64,000 nucleotides of DNA from Sphingobacterium thalpophilum (lineage in GTDB: Bacteria > Bacteroidota > Bacteroidia > Sphingobacteriales > Sphingobacteriaceae). The position numbers and the translations under genes are program-made. The stretch lies in assembly GCF_038396785.1 (NCBI RefSeq), contig NZ_CP151087.1:2046001-2110000 (forward strand). The letters run 5' to 3'. Positions 9,785-19,689 of this stretch are shown one piece after another (position 1 is the first letter of the stretch; each line of letters starts with the position of its first letter). The notes beneath the pieces were generated by a model, which was not told where the DNA came from, did no database searches, and was given only the letters and a program-made list of their open reading frames with translations.

Positions 9785-10682
9785 TTGCACGAGCGATTAG
9801 GTTTATAAAAATTTGTTCAAGGTCAGCACCACGGGATTCCAGCCCATAAATAGCAATCTGCTTTTCGACCAAAGATTTGATCATAAAACCAAATTGCAGA
9901 TCATCGCCGATAGTGACGGCAACGTTTTCCCCTTCGATTTTAACACCAGAAAATCCGCTATTTCTTAAAACCGAAGCTGTTGCTTCGGGACTGGCTGTAC
10001 GTAGGTACACTTCTCGGTCAACCTGTCCCAGCAGCTCCTGTTTGGTTCCCTGAAAAATCATTTTCCCGCCTTCAATGATACCAATGTGTGTTGTTATTTT
10101 TTCAAGCTCACTCAAAATATGACTCGAAAGAAAGATCGTTTTTCCCTGTTCGTTGAGATGACAAAACAAATTACGCATTTCGACAATTCCCTGTGGATCG
10201 AGACCATTTAATGGTTCGTCCAGGATAAGCAATTGCGGATCATGGAAAATCGCCATCGCTATTCCCAGCCGCTGTTTCATCCCCATGGACAGGGCACTGG
10301 CTTTTTTCTTCCTTTCCCGATGAAGATCTACCATTTCCAATACTTCATCAATGCGTTTGTTGCCTTTTTTGTGGATGATATCCAAGTACTTTAAATTTTC
10401 AAAAACGGTCAATTTCGTATAATAGCATGGGGCCTCAATCAAGTTTCCAACATTGGTATAAACGCCTGCGGGATGCGCCTTTAGACTATTTCCCTGAATA
10501 AAAATCGTATCTGCCTGATCCTCCAAAAGACCTAAAAGCAATTTGATTGTTGTGGATTTTCCCGCCCCATTTCGGCCGAGATATCCATAAATACTCCTGT
10601 CTGGAACTTGTAGGCTAATATTATCCAAGATTGTTTTTGTGCCTATTTTAAAACTAAGTTGTTGTGTTAAGATACTTTCCAT
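9777..10682 (-). CDS. ABC transporter ATP-binding protein (bacitracin/lantibiotic exporter type)
   Basis: This 301-residue ATPase has Walker A GRNGAGKST, the signature region LSMGMKQRLGIAMA, Walker B LLILDEPLNGLDP and the switch histidine in SSHILSELE. A C-terminal extension of about 90 residues is typical of BcrA/NatA-like ATPases. The reading frame is open further upstream, but the start MESILTQQLSF at 10682 fits the family and leaves 4 bases after the upstream gene's stop. It powers the permease encoded next. The same run begins with an erythromycin-esterase-like gene, so the three genes are probably one operon. Confidence 0.9.
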   Translation of the reverse strand: MESILTQQLSFKIGTKTILDNISLQVPDRSIYGYLGRNGAGKSTTIKLLLGLLEDQADTIFIQGNSLKAHPAGVYTNVGNLIEAPCYYTKLTVFENLKYLDIIHKKGNKRIDEVLEMVDLHRERKKKASALSMGMKQRLGIAMAIFHDPQLLILDEPLNGLDPQGIVEMRNLFCHLNEQGKTIFLSSHILSELEKITTHIGIIEGGKMIFQGTKQELLGQVDREVYLRTASPEATASVLRNSGFSGVKIEGENVAVTIGDDLQFGFMIKSLVEKQIAIYGLESRGADLEQIFINLIARANG

Positions 10683-10686
10683 GCTA

Positions 10687-12021
10687 TTAGCGGTAAATTG
10701 AATCTTTATTGATATCGATATAGAAAATGCCATCGATAAACTCGTGCCATTTTCTTTCTTCATCAATCCCCTGATTAATGACTGAACTAAAACGCTGTTT
10801 TAACATACTATTGTTGGGCAACTGACGAAGATCCAAAAAGAAATAGGGTGATTTAGTGGCATGAAATACATTTTCCACTGCCAACTTACCCACTCTATCG
10901 ACAACACGGCCAGTTTTATCGTATCGTCCATAGGAGGTAAAGTCCAAGCTATACGCTTGAGCTCCATATTTACGCTTTATATAAGTCCCGAGCGGTCGAT
11001 AATCTGTATTGTATGGGGCAGAAAAACTATGGATATTGGCACACCAGACGATAATCTTTTTGCCGGCGTAAAGCGAAGCGATCTGATAGGTTAGATTTTC
11101 CGCCATCAGTGAATCTCTAAAATGCATGCTCTGCATCGACCCAGTTTTAAAGCGCCAAGATTTGTCAAAGTTGTTTTTCATATCAGACAGATACCGACTA
11201 TAGATCAAATGTTCTGAGTCTTTTACGCCGCTGCGGATCCTACGGTTCAACTCATCCAGTTCTGCCAGAAACTGTTTTTTTTCGTTCGCATTGAGCCGTT
11301 TACTGGCAAAACGTTCATATGTCAGGTATTCCAGTTTGTTTCTATTTTTTTTCAATAAAGGATACTTGGTTGAATCAATCCCATTTTTGACTAAGAAATC
11401 TTCTAATAATTTCGCCCGCTTATCAGACAATTCCCTACCCGAAAACTGAATATCAAACCCACCGAGAGAAATAGGATTCTGGGATGTTTTCGTATTTTTA
11501 TAATAAGTTAAGAGCAGTTGATTTTCCTCATTTTGCCACCAAAAGTCAAATAGACCGATACCGCCGACCGTTTTTACTTGAGACCGACTCGTAGGGGTAT
11601 CCATCTGTGCATTCATCATCCACATATCATATTGCCCTGCCTCATATAAAACTACGTCATAATCGAGATGCTCATGCAGATAACGGATGAGTCTGGCTTT
11701 CGCTTTGAAAGTTTCGCCATCATTGTGCAGCATTTCACCCAACATCAAAATTCTATTATTTTTTAGCGTAGCATCAAAAAAGCGTAGATCCGAAAAATTA
11801 CTATCGGTCATCAAGATACTTTTGATTTCTTTTTTATGGCGATTCACTTCGGTTAATAATGTTGCATGATTCGCCATGGGCGTATCATTATAGACAAGCT
11901 TATTAAACGATAAAATTAAAACTGTAGTTATCGCAAGTGCACATAAAACACCTCTCATGCATTTCAGCTTATATAATTCATAATTGATCTGTCTACTGCG
12001 TATCGCGCTAAAGTAGGACAT
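10687..12021 (-). CDS. Erythromycin-esterase-family protein, membrane-anchored
   Basis: This 444-residue protein starts with a basic stretch and one hydrophobic helix (about 24-42), probably a signal anchor. The family signatures are ILMLGEMLHNDGETFKAK (about 92-109) and DYDVVLYEAGQYDMW (about 118-132). The middle part holds GIGLFDFWWQNEENQ, and AGKKIIVWCANIHSF contains the conserved histidine region. Most members of this superfamily do not act on macrolides, so resistance should not be assumed. It is the first gene of an operon with the exporter genes, which suggests handling of a peptide or other small molecule (inference). Confidence 0.78.
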   Translation of the reverse strand: MSYFSAIRSRQINYELYKLKCMRGVLCALAITTVLILSFNKLVYNDTPMANHATLLTEVNRHKKEIKSILMTDSNFSDLRFFDATLKNNRILMLGEMLHNDGETFKAKARLIRYLHEHLDYDVVLYEAGQYDMWMMNAQMDTPTSRSQVKTVGGIGLFDFWWQNEENQLLLTYYKNTKTSQNPISLGGFDIQFSGRELSDKRAKLLEDFLVKNGIDSTKYPLLKKNRNKLEYLTYERFASKRLNANEKKQFLAELDELNRRIRSGVKDSEHLIYSRYLSDMKNNFDKSWRFKTGSMQSMHFRDSLMAENLTYQIASLYAGKKIIVWCANIHSFSAPYNTDYRPLGTYIKRKYGAQAYSLDFTSYGRYDKTGRVVDRVGKLAVENVFHATKSPYFFLDLRQLPNNSMLKQRFSSVINQGIDEERKWHEFIDGIFYIDINKDSIYR

Positions 12022-12099
12022 ACTTAATATAAGATGATCATTTTTTCTTTTTCCACAAAAAATTACACAAAAAAATTAGAAATATAACATGACAATAAA

Positions 12100-12170
<71 letters not shown>

Positions 12171-12194
12171 CGTAAAAAATATAGCAGGAGAAAA

Positions 12195-13811
12195 TTAATA
12201 CCCTACATTTTGCTTCAACGTTCCTTTGCTATTATCGATGACAGCTTGTGGAATTGGCCACAATTCATTTTTTCCAGCTTTGAACGATCTATTTTCAGAG
12301 AAAAAACGATCAGTTAACGAAGTATAGGTAACCTTGCCTGTTTTAGGATCCACCGTACCTTTGGACAGCGCGCCATTTACAGGACCATTCATTACGTCTT
12401 TGGCTATTCCCCAACGAATAATATCAAAGCGACGACGTCCTTCTCCGGCGAATTCTACACGCAGCTCACGACGTACCAATTCACGCAGTTTGCTCTGGCC
12501 ACTGTATACGGCTTTGTCTACTTTTGGCATCTTAGCGCGCTGGCGAACTAGATCGATATTATCATATACGGTATTATCGATAATCCCCAATTCAATCTTT
12601 GCTTCCGCATTTAACAAAAGCATTTCGGCATAACGCATCACAATAATGTTGGTACCTACGTTCCAAATGTTCGCATAACTGCTCGGATTTTGGATATATT
12701 TTTTATAGTTGTAAGCTGTGCTGGATGCATTATCTGGACCAGATGGATAATCTTCCGATTTCGGATTTAATGGATCGAAATATTTACCATTGTACAGTGC
12801 TCCTGGGTAAACAATTGTTGCGCCCAGGCGTGGATCTCTTTTTTCATATGGACTGGCAGGGTCATAAGATTTTGACTCGCCAATAGTCTGTCCATCGGCA
12901 GTTTCGTAAGCATCTACCAGACTCTGTGTTGGTACAATAGACCCCCATCCCCCCATTGAATTGGGCAGCATAATACCAAGTGAAGTATATCCTTGAATAT
13001 TTACCAAATATTCGATATTCATCATGACCTCACTGTTATTTTCATTTGCCTCTTCAAATAAGGTCGCATAATCATCGAATAATTTATAATTAGCCGAAGA
13101 AATGATCTCCTGTGTTGTATTGATGACATCCTGGTATTTCTTCTCAAAAGCATAACAGCGCGCCAATAAACCAAGGGCAGCACCTTTGGACATACGGCCG
13201 CCACCCTTAGCAAACGACAAATCTGCAGCAGCTTCTTTCAATTCTTTTTCCACAAATTCCAATACTTCTTTTTGCGTATTTGCAGGCACGAACGAATTTT
13301 CTGTGGTCAAAGTTTTCGTAATGATAGGTACTCCCCCAAATAAGGTCGCCATATCAAAATACTTATATGCGCGTATGACGCGTACCTCAGCGGTCAGCCG
13401 TTTCTTTTTTTCAGCATTAACCGGCGATTTTTCAATATTTTCAAGGATATAATTAGCACGACGGATATGCTCGTACGTATAGCGTGCCTCTGCGTTTCCA
13501 GAGTTTGTCGGTGTTGCCGTCCCATTTCCCAAAGCTTGGAATCCTTCCCAAGGGAAATCACTATTGGAGTTATCCGAAGTACAGTCCATGTAAAAGATCT
13601 GTGTACCGTCTTCCCAAGCAGATCCTTCGGCCAGCTTACCGTCGCTTCCCCTTGTACCGCTGTACAAACCTGTTACAGCAAAATCGGTTTCTGCTTCCGT
13701 TTTCCAAAAATTATCGGCATTATAGGCATCCAACGGTTCCTGATCGAGTTTTTGACAAGAGAACAATAAGGTGGCTACGCTCAATGCAATCGTTATATTT
13801 CTAAGTTTCAT
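12195..13811 (-). CDS. SusD/RagB-family glycan-binding lipoprotein
   Basis: This 538-residue protein has a lipoprotein signal peptide with lipobox LLFSC. SusD-family features include QEPLDAYNADNFWKTE near the N-terminus, TPR-like helices in the middle (ALGLLARCYAFEKKY) and a C-terminus with VRRELRVEFAGEGRRRFDI and LWPIPQAVID. The ATG at 13811 is preferred to a TTG nine bases upstream. It starts 9 bases after the SusC stop. It should bind glycan at the cell surface together with the SusC channel encoded upstream. The nearby GH92, GH110 and sulfatase genes suggest a host- or algal-type glycan (inference). Confidence 0.93.
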   Translation of the reverse strand: MKLRNITIALSVATLLFSCQKLDQEPLDAYNADNFWKTEAETDFAVTGLYSGTRGSDGKLAEGSAWEDGTQIFYMDCTSDNSNSDFPWEGFQALGNGTATPTNSGNAEARYTYEHIRRANYILENIEKSPVNAEKKKRLTAEVRVIRAYKYFDMATLFGGVPIITKTLTTENSFVPANTQKEVLEFVEKELKEAAADLSFAKGGGRMSKGAALGLLARCYAFEKKYQDVINTTQEIISSANYKLFDDYATLFEEANENNSEVMMNIEYLVNIQGYTSLGIMLPNSMGGWGSIVPTQSLVDAYETADGQTIGESKSYDPASPYEKRDPRLGATIVYPGALYNGKYFDPLNPKSEDYPSGPDNASSTAYNYKKYIQNPSSYANIWNVGTNIIVMRYAEMLLLNAEAKIELGIIDNTVYDNIDLVRQRAKMPKVDKAVYSGQSKLRELVRRELRVEFAGEGRRRFDIIRWGIAKDVMNGPVNGALSKGTVDPKTGKVTYTSLTDRFFSENRSFKAGKNELWPIPQAVIDNSKGTLKQNVGY

Positions 13812-13820
13812 GATTTTCAA

Positions 13821-16800
13821 TTAAAAGTTTACGTTAAGACCAAACACATTTGTTTTCACTTGTGGGTAGTAATTACCTCTAGAATCCGCTGGAGCCTCCG
13901 GATCAAATCCTTTAGCAAAACCAGTAAAAGTTAAGAGGTTTTGCCCACTATAGTATACCTTGGCCCCTTTAATACCGATTCTATCCGTAAACGTTTTTGG
14001 TAAGGTATAACCGAAGGTAATGTTCTTCAAGCGGACATAACTTGCATTCTGTATCCAAAAATCGGAAGGAGTGCCTGAAGGACTATTTTGTGACCAACTG
14101 GTCAATGCCCTCGGCATCGATCCATTTGGATTGGTCTCTGCATTGAAACGATCTGCAAAAATGGTTGTCGGTTTATCAGATCCCGAGATCCCGCCAATGG
14201 CTTCACCCCAAAGATAGCCCTGTACTTTAGCGGCCCCTTGGAAGAATAGGCTCAGATCAAAGTTTTTATAACTCATATTGGACGTCAGACCAAAGATGAA
14301 TTTCGGATCAGGCGAACCTAGATATACACGGTCATTTCCATCGATTTTTTTATCGCCATTCTGATCTTTATAGATAATATCACCAGCACCTACAGTTCCA
14401 TTTACGCCTTGAATGCCACTGTTTTTATATTCTTCATCCGAACGATAGATTCCTGCTGTTTCGTAGCCATAAAACGAACGGATTGGTCGGCCCTGCTCAT
14501 AGATATAGAAAGTTCCATTGACCTGTGGTTCGTCGCTCGCCCATTTTTTAATCTGGTTGTTGATATAAGAACCGTTTGCGGCAATGCTATATTTGAAATC
14601 TCCGATACTATTTTGATAATTTACTTGTAGCTCTACCCCATTATTTTGTACTTTCCCTGCATTTTGGTAAGGTGCTGGAAGACCATATAAGTTCGATACA
14701 GGCAGTTTTAACAATACCCCATCAGTTTTACGGTCAAAGTATTCAAATACAAAGCCTAGATTATTTTTGAAGTTCAGGTCCAAACCAATGTTGGTGCTTG
14801 TCGTTGACTCCCATTTTAATATTGGGTTTGCCGATTCTACGATGGCTCCACCGGAACTGATCTCACCACCAAAAGAATAGTTATAACCAGGAGAAATGGT
14901 AAATAAGCCTGGATAATAAGCGTCTGAAGAAGGATATGAATTGTCTGATGTTGCCGCTAATTGTTGGTTTCCTAGTTTACCCCAACCGCCCCTTAATTTC
15001 AATTCTGAGATTACATCAGACAACGAGGATTCTTTAAAGAAATCTTCCTGAGAAATACGCCATCCTGCTGAAAAAGACGGGAATGTACTCCAACGATTGC
15101 TTCCCAAGAATCGCGATGTTCCATCACGTCTCACATTGGCTTCCAATAGGTACTTATCCGCAAATGCATAATTGATACGACCGAAGAAAGAGCGTAATAT
15201 TAGCTTTTTGGCTCCCCCATCGACTTTCATTCCGTCTTTGCTGCCCAAATTCAGTTCTGAAAAATCATTATTTAAGAAACCTTGTGCATAAGCACTGGAG
15301 TAATCCGCACGGAATGTTTCATCCATAAAACCACCTAAAACATTGATCTGATGGTCACCAATCTTTTTGTCATAGGTCAACAAGGTTTGAAAAGTCAATC
15401 GTTCAGATTGAAAGTTGTAAACAGTCAGATTATTCACCCCTTGCTTAGGTCCCAAATCACCGTTCGGTGCATAGTATTGGATGTCTTTGACGAATTTGGA
15501 AGACATATTGTCGATCGGTTGAAAGCCAACAACTTGTTTGATCTTCAATCCATCCATAATCTTAAATTCACCGGAGAAATTGACCTGCGTATGTTTATTG
15601 ATCATATTGTCCTTTGCCTCCAGATCCATCCAAGCGATTGGGTTACCGTCGCTACCACGACCATACACACCATTGCTATATTTGTATGGAATAAAACTAG
15701 GAATACGATTTACCTGTCTAAAGATCTGTGCCATGTCACCTGTATAAGGGTTTACGGGTTCGGTAATACGTTGATAGTTATACGCCAGCCCTAAATCAAA
15801 TCGAAGCCTGGAAGACACTTTTGCCCCCACATTTGTGCGTAAATTATACCGGTCCGAACTCGCTACTTTAATAACACCTTTCTGCCCTAGATAGCCTCCG
15901 GAAGCCATATACTGCACATCTTCTGTTCCTCCTGTAACCTGCAAATTATGCGATTGCTGGAAACCTGACCCTTTATACAACAACCCTAACCAATCTGTAT
16001 TGGGATGACCGTCCGGATCAGATCCATTTTTGAAAAGTTCTAGATCCTGCTGGGAGAAACGCTGCGTCTTCCCTTCATTTTTAAGAGCCTCGTTTAAGAT
16101 GACAGCATGGTCATAAGAGTTCATATATTCCGGTAGACGTGTTGGATCCTGAATACCGGCATAGCCTGTATAATTCAATTGCGGCTTGCCACTACCGCCC
16201 TTTTTCGTCGTAATCAAGATAACGCCGTTTGCAGCCTTAGATCCATAAATTGCTGCACTAGGTCCATCCTTCAGTACCGAAACACTTTCAATATCGTTGG
16301 GGTTGATGTTATTCATCGAGCTTTCTATTCCATCGACAATAACAAGCGGATTTGCATTATTGATAGTACCTAGGCCACGGATTCGGATCGTACCGTTGTC
16401 TTTACCGGGCTGTCCTGAATTTTGAGTAATTGTTACACCCGAAAATTTACCCTGGATCGCTGAGGATACATTTGTAACGGGACGGTCCTGTAGATCCTTT
16501 GACGTGATCGCCTGTACAGCACCAGTTAGATTTACTTTCTTTTGTTTAGCGAATCCCACAACGACCACTTCCTCCAAAGCCTCATTATTACTTTCCAGCT
16601 GAATTGATAGGGTCGTTCCTGTAACTGTCACTTCTTTGGTTTTGTAGCCAACGCTGCTAACAAGCAAAATATCTCCCGCTTTAGCTCGAATTGCAAATGT
16701 TCCCTTTGCATCTGTCGATGTCGATACCGATGTCCCTTTGACCGAAACAGTCGCAGCCGCAAGAGGACCATCTTCTGCGGTTACTTTCCCGGTAACTTGG

Positions 16801-16934
16801 TTCTGAGCGGCCTCTTTTGCTGTATGTTTAAATGCAATCGGCATTTCTTCGGCCCACAAATTTTGCGAAGACGCAACAAGAAGAGCAATAGCAAGCAGGC
16901 TTACCTTTTGGTTACTTGTAAATTTTGAAATCAT
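13821..16934 (-). CDS. SusC/RagA-family TonB-linked outer membrane transporter
   Basis: This 1037-residue protein has a signal peptide ending near LWAEE (about residue 29). A carboxypeptidase-regulatory-like domain covers about 45-115. Next come ALEEVVVVGFAKQKK, a plug with AIYGSKAANGVILITTKKG, and a beta-barrel ending LNVNF. It lacks an STN domain. It forms a transporter pair with the SusD encoded 9 bases downstream. The 402-base spacer upstream contains a terminator for the GH92 gene and a separate inverted repeat, so this pair probably has its own promoter. Confidence 0.95.
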   Translation of the reverse strand: MISKFTSNQKVSLLAIALLVASSQNLWAEEMPIAFKHTAKEAAQNQVTGKVTAEDGPLAAATVSVKGTSVSTSTDAKGTFAIRAKAGDILLVSSVGYKTKEVTVTGTTLSIQLESNNEALEEVVVVGFAKQKKVNLTGAVQAITSKDLQDRPVTNVSSAIQGKFSGVTITQNSGQPGKDNGTIRIRGLGTINNANPLVIVDGIESSMNNINPNDIESVSVLKDGPSAAIYGSKAANGVILITTKKGGSGKPQLNYTGYAGIQDPTRLPEYMNSYDHAVILNEALKNEGKTQRFSQQDLELFKNGSDPDGHPNTDWLGLLYKGSGFQQSHNLQVTGGTEDVQYMASGGYLGQKGVIKVASSDRYNLRTNVGAKVSSRLRFDLGLAYNYQRITEPVNPYTGDMAQIFRQVNRIPSFIPYKYSNGVYGRGSDGNPIAWMDLEAKDNMINKHTQVNFSGEFKIMDGLKIKQVVGFQPIDNMSSKFVKDIQYYAPNGDLGPKQGVNNLTVYNFQSERLTFQTLLTYDKKIGDHQINVLGGFMDETFRADYSSAYAQGFLNNDFSELNLGSKDGMKVDGGAKKLILRSFFGRINYAFADKYLLEANVRRDGTSRFLGSNRWSTFPSFSAGWRISQEDFFKESSLSDVISELKLRGGWGKLGNQQLAATSDNSYPSSDAYYPGLFTISPGYNYSFGGEISSGGAIVESANPILKWESTTSTNIGLDLNFKNNLGFVFEYFDRKTDGVLLKLPVSNLYGLPAPYQNAGKVQNNGVELQVNYQNSIGDFKYSIAANGSYINNQIKKWASDEPQVNGTFYIYEQGRPIRSFYGYETAGIYRSDEEYKNSGIQGVNGTVGAGDIIYKDQNGDKKIDGNDRVYLGSPDPKFIFGLTSNMSYKNFDLSLFFQGAAKVQGYLWGEAIGGISGSDKPTTIFADRFNAETNPNGSMPRALTSWSQNSPSGTPSDFWIQNASYVRLKNITFGYTLPKTFTDRIGIKGAKVYYSGQNLLTFTGFAKGFDPEAPADSRGNYYPQVKTNVFGLNVNF

Positions 16935-17256
16935 AATTAAATAGTTAGTAAAATTGAGTCTGTCAGTTTAGTATTAGAGTGACTGGTTCAGTACGTTAAA
17001 TTAGAGGGATATTTTATGGGAACAAAACAATGGTGTCACGAAATCGATTGCGCAAATAACGCAATCGATTGTCTTTTATTTATTGAAATTCACTTTGTCA
17101 CTTTTTTAGTATAAAAAACAATGCAACCGGCTGCATCCAAGCTGAAACGCTGTTGTTATATTAAAAACAAATACTTATATGTTCCATTAATACTTTATTA
17201 ATGGACTATTAATTGGGTTAATTGTAAATAGCTAATGGAAAACAACTATCTATAAC
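16935..17256. promoter_or_regulatory. Upstream region of the SusC/SusD pair with a long inverted repeat
   Basis: No gene is seen in this spacer. An 11-bp perfect inverted repeat (AATCGATTGCG, 7-base spacer, CGCAATCGATT) lies at 17042-17070, about 108 bases before the SusC start. No gene ends upstream of it on a strand where it could serve as a terminator. An operator for a dimeric regulator is therefore a reasonable guess. The remainder is AT-rich and otherwise featureless. Confidence 0.4.
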
Positions 17257-17292
17257 AAAAGCGCTGTTGATCGATGATCAACAGCGCTTTTT
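17257..17292 (-). terminator. Terminator of the GH92 gene
   Basis: A 15-bp perfect stem (AAAGCGCTGTTGATC and complement) with a 3-base loop begins 45 bases after the GH92 stop codon. T-runs are present on both sides (TTTTG on minus, TTTTTACTTTTTT on plus), so it could work in both directions. Confidence 0.8.
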
Positions 17293-17336
17293 ACTTTTTT
17301 ACTTTCTGGCGTGATTATGCTGGTAAGCAAGCTATG

Positions 17337-19592
17337 TTAGTTTCCCCAATTTCGATTTGCTCTATCCCCCATCACAAATTCCAATGTGCCACCTTTCAGC
17401 ACGTCGGCATGGGTCAGCTGTGGAACGTTCAGCGGCTGCCCATTTAATTTCGCCGATTGAATGTATTTGTTTTTTGCAGATGCATTCTTGCCGATAATTA
17501 CAAAAGACTTGCCATTAGGAAGCTGCATGCTCACTTTCTGGAAAAATGGAGAGCCGATGCTGTAGGAAGTCAGACCTGGTGTTACAGGATAGAAGCCCAT
17601 TTGGGAAAAGACCACAAAAGCTGACATCCCTCCACCGTCTTCATCGCCCGGTACCCCCATAAGATCGTTTCTAAACCACTCACCGATCAGTTTATGTATC
17701 CGTTTCTGTGTCATCCAAGGTTGTCCGGCGTAATTGTAGAGATAAGGAATATGCAAAGCCGGCTCGTTCGCCATGGAAAATTGTCCAACATTACCTGTAT
17801 GATCGGGAAGCTGCCCATAAAAATCAAATTTCGACCGACCCAAAGGTTGCTGAAACATCTCATCAAGGTATTTGACAAACAATTCATTTCCCCCCATCAA
17901 TTTGATCAGATCCGGAATGTTGTGCTGTACATCCCAACGATATATCCACGCATTGTTTTCACCATAATACTCCCGTGCTCCCTGTCCGCCAGAAAACACA
18001 TAATCAAAAGGCATGATAAAATTTCCTTTGTCATCTTTGGGATGGAAAAATTTGGTCTGTTCGTTGAAAAGATTTCTATAATTGAAAGATTGCTTCATAA
18101 AGAGATCATAGTCAGCCTGGTTACCCAATTCTTGAGCAAGCTGTGCCAAGCACCATAAGTCGTAAGAGGTACCCAAGGTTACAGCGACAGGCTGTCTCCG
18201 TTCAAAACCGTTTACTTCTGGTATCGTTTCTTTCTCACCTGGATATAATGCTGGAATATAGCCTTTCTCCTTAAAAAATTCGTCTAATTTCCCCGCGGCT
18301 TTTCCCGACCAAGGAGCTAGCGTCTTTTCTGTAATCGCACCTTTTGCTGCCAGATAGGCTTTCTTGATGTCAAAATTACGTACTCCTTTGCGGTAAGCAT
18401 CCAACAAAGTTGCTACACCATGATTGGAATTCATCCGTCTACTATCACCCGTAATCTCAGGGAAAGTAGGTAACCAAGGCTGCTCCATCTGTTCAGACAT
18501 CCGGACAAAAGAATTAAGGATCAAGGATTCTGTGCCAGGCTCTAACAGTACCCGCAATGGATGATGTGCCCGGTAGGAGTCCCAGATCCAGTCATCGGTA
18601 AAAAAAGGTTTGCCCTCGTCCTGATGGACCTTACCGTCGAACGCACTATAATAACGGCCATCCTCAGAAATATTGACTGGCCTTTCGTAGGTGCGGTATA
18701 AGGAGGTATAAAACACATGTTTATTGGACTCATTGTCGCCTTCCACGGCAATTTTACCTAAAGCGTCGTTCCATATTTTACGGCCTTTTTCAGCCAGCTT
18801 CTTTTGATCAAAGTCGCTGATTTCACGCTTTAAATTGGCTTTTGCCTGTGCGACATCGATAAATGAAACACCATATTTCATGCGCAAGCTAGTCCCTGCC
18901 TGATTGAACTCCAATACCATACACGAATTCTTACCAACAGCTTCTGTTGCATTTTCAAGTTGTTGGCCTTGCAGTCGCTTTACCGCAACAGGCTTGGATT
19001 CGGGAATAGCATAAATATACACATGCGTTCCATTACCAATATCCTGTGTACCCGAAAGTCCCTGTCCGTCCCATTGAAGTTTTCCTTCCTGCGAGTTGAA
19101 CTGAAGATATTTTGTAGAAGTTGTTGGAAACGTAAAGGTATACATCCCCGACTGATGCGACAGCGCATAGTCTACCTGAATATTCTCCTGATCCAACAGC
19201 ACCGAATAGGCATACGGATGTATTTCCTCCTGATCGTAACTATACAGTTGTACCGGTTTCAAACTGCCTGGCAATTTCACCATGGGACTAAGATTGAATG
19301 CCGATTTTCCACGATGGCTGGTAACGATAAGCGGCAGACCGAACAGACGGTCTGACGTATAGTCTCCACGCTCAGGATAAACGCGCAAAAGGCTGTTTGG
19401 CAAGTGGACTGTTGGATAGGTTGGCACCAATAAATGGCTGATGTTGCCCATATAAGGATTGACATAGTCAACATAATCTTTCGTCATTTTAGCTTGGGAA
19501 AAACCTTTTAGCATACTGACCGAAAGAAGAGAACAGCAGCATATTGTGCGTAACAATGTATTGGTTTTACGTTTGATATTCTTCGTTAGCAT
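17337..19592 (-). CDS. GH92-family alpha-mannosidase, secreted
   Basis: This 751-residue protein has an N-terminal signal peptide (hydrophobic core about 12-30, ending GFSQA). The GH92 pattern is clear: VDYVNPYMG near the N-terminus, FTDDWIWDSYRAHHPL in the middle, and the family hallmark GVPGDEDGGGMSAFVVFSQM followed by GFYPVTPG. The family uses calcium and acidic residues to remove alpha-linked mannose by an inverting mechanism. The length is usual for the family. The ATG at 19592 is taken over a TTG nine bases upstream. It stands next to the SusC/SusD pair and opposite the GH110-sulfatase genes, so it probably trims glycans imported by that pair. Confidence 0.93.
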   Translation of the reverse strand: MLTKNIKRKTNTLLRTICCCSLLSVSMLKGFSQAKMTKDYVDYVNPYMGNISHLLVPTYPTVHLPNSLLRVYPERGDYTSDRLFGLPLIVTSHRGKSAFNLSPMVKLPGSLKPVQLYSYDQEEIHPYAYSVLLDQENIQVDYALSHQSGMYTFTFPTTSTKYLQFNSQEGKLQWDGQGLSGTQDIGNGTHVYIYAIPESKPVAVKRLQGQQLENATEAVGKNSCMVLEFNQAGTSLRMKYGVSFIDVAQAKANLKREISDFDQKKLAEKGRKIWNDALGKIAVEGDNESNKHVFYTSLYRTYERPVNISEDGRYYSAFDGKVHQDEGKPFFTDDWIWDSYRAHHPLRVLLEPGTESLILNSFVRMSEQMEQPWLPTFPEITGDSRRMNSNHGVATLLDAYRKGVRNFDIKKAYLAAKGAITEKTLAPWSGKAAGKLDEFFKEKGYIPALYPGEKETIPEVNGFERRQPVAVTLGTSYDLWCLAQLAQELGNQADYDLFMKQSFNYRNLFNEQTKFFHPKDDKGNFIMPFDYVFSGGQGAREYYGENNAWIYRWDVQHNIPDLIKLMGGNELFVKYLDEMFQQPLGRSKFDFYGQLPDHTGNVGQFSMANEPALHIPYLYNYAGQPWMTQKRIHKLIGEWFRNDLMGVPGDEDGGGMSAFVVFSQMGFYPVTPGLTSYSIGSPFFQKVSMQLPNGKSFVIIGKNASAKNKYIQSAKLNGQPLNVPQLTHADVLKGGTLEFVMGDRANRNWGN

Positions 19593-19689
19593 TTTAAACA
19601 ATTAAGTGTTCGATGGTTTAAGGGCGAAACAGTTGTTCCGCCCCTAAAGTTAATTTTTTTTGGCAACATATCGTCTTCGTGTCCATCGA

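Noticed and set aside
10687..12021. Macrolide resistance gene
   Set aside because: The erythromycin-esterase superfamily is broad and most members are not resistance enzymes. The N-terminal anchor and operon context do not support a specific macrolide esterase.
13812..13820. TTG start for the SusD protein at 13820, and similar TTG starts at 19601 and 33694
   Set aside because: An ATG lies two to three codons further in each case and gives a normal signal peptide or protein start.
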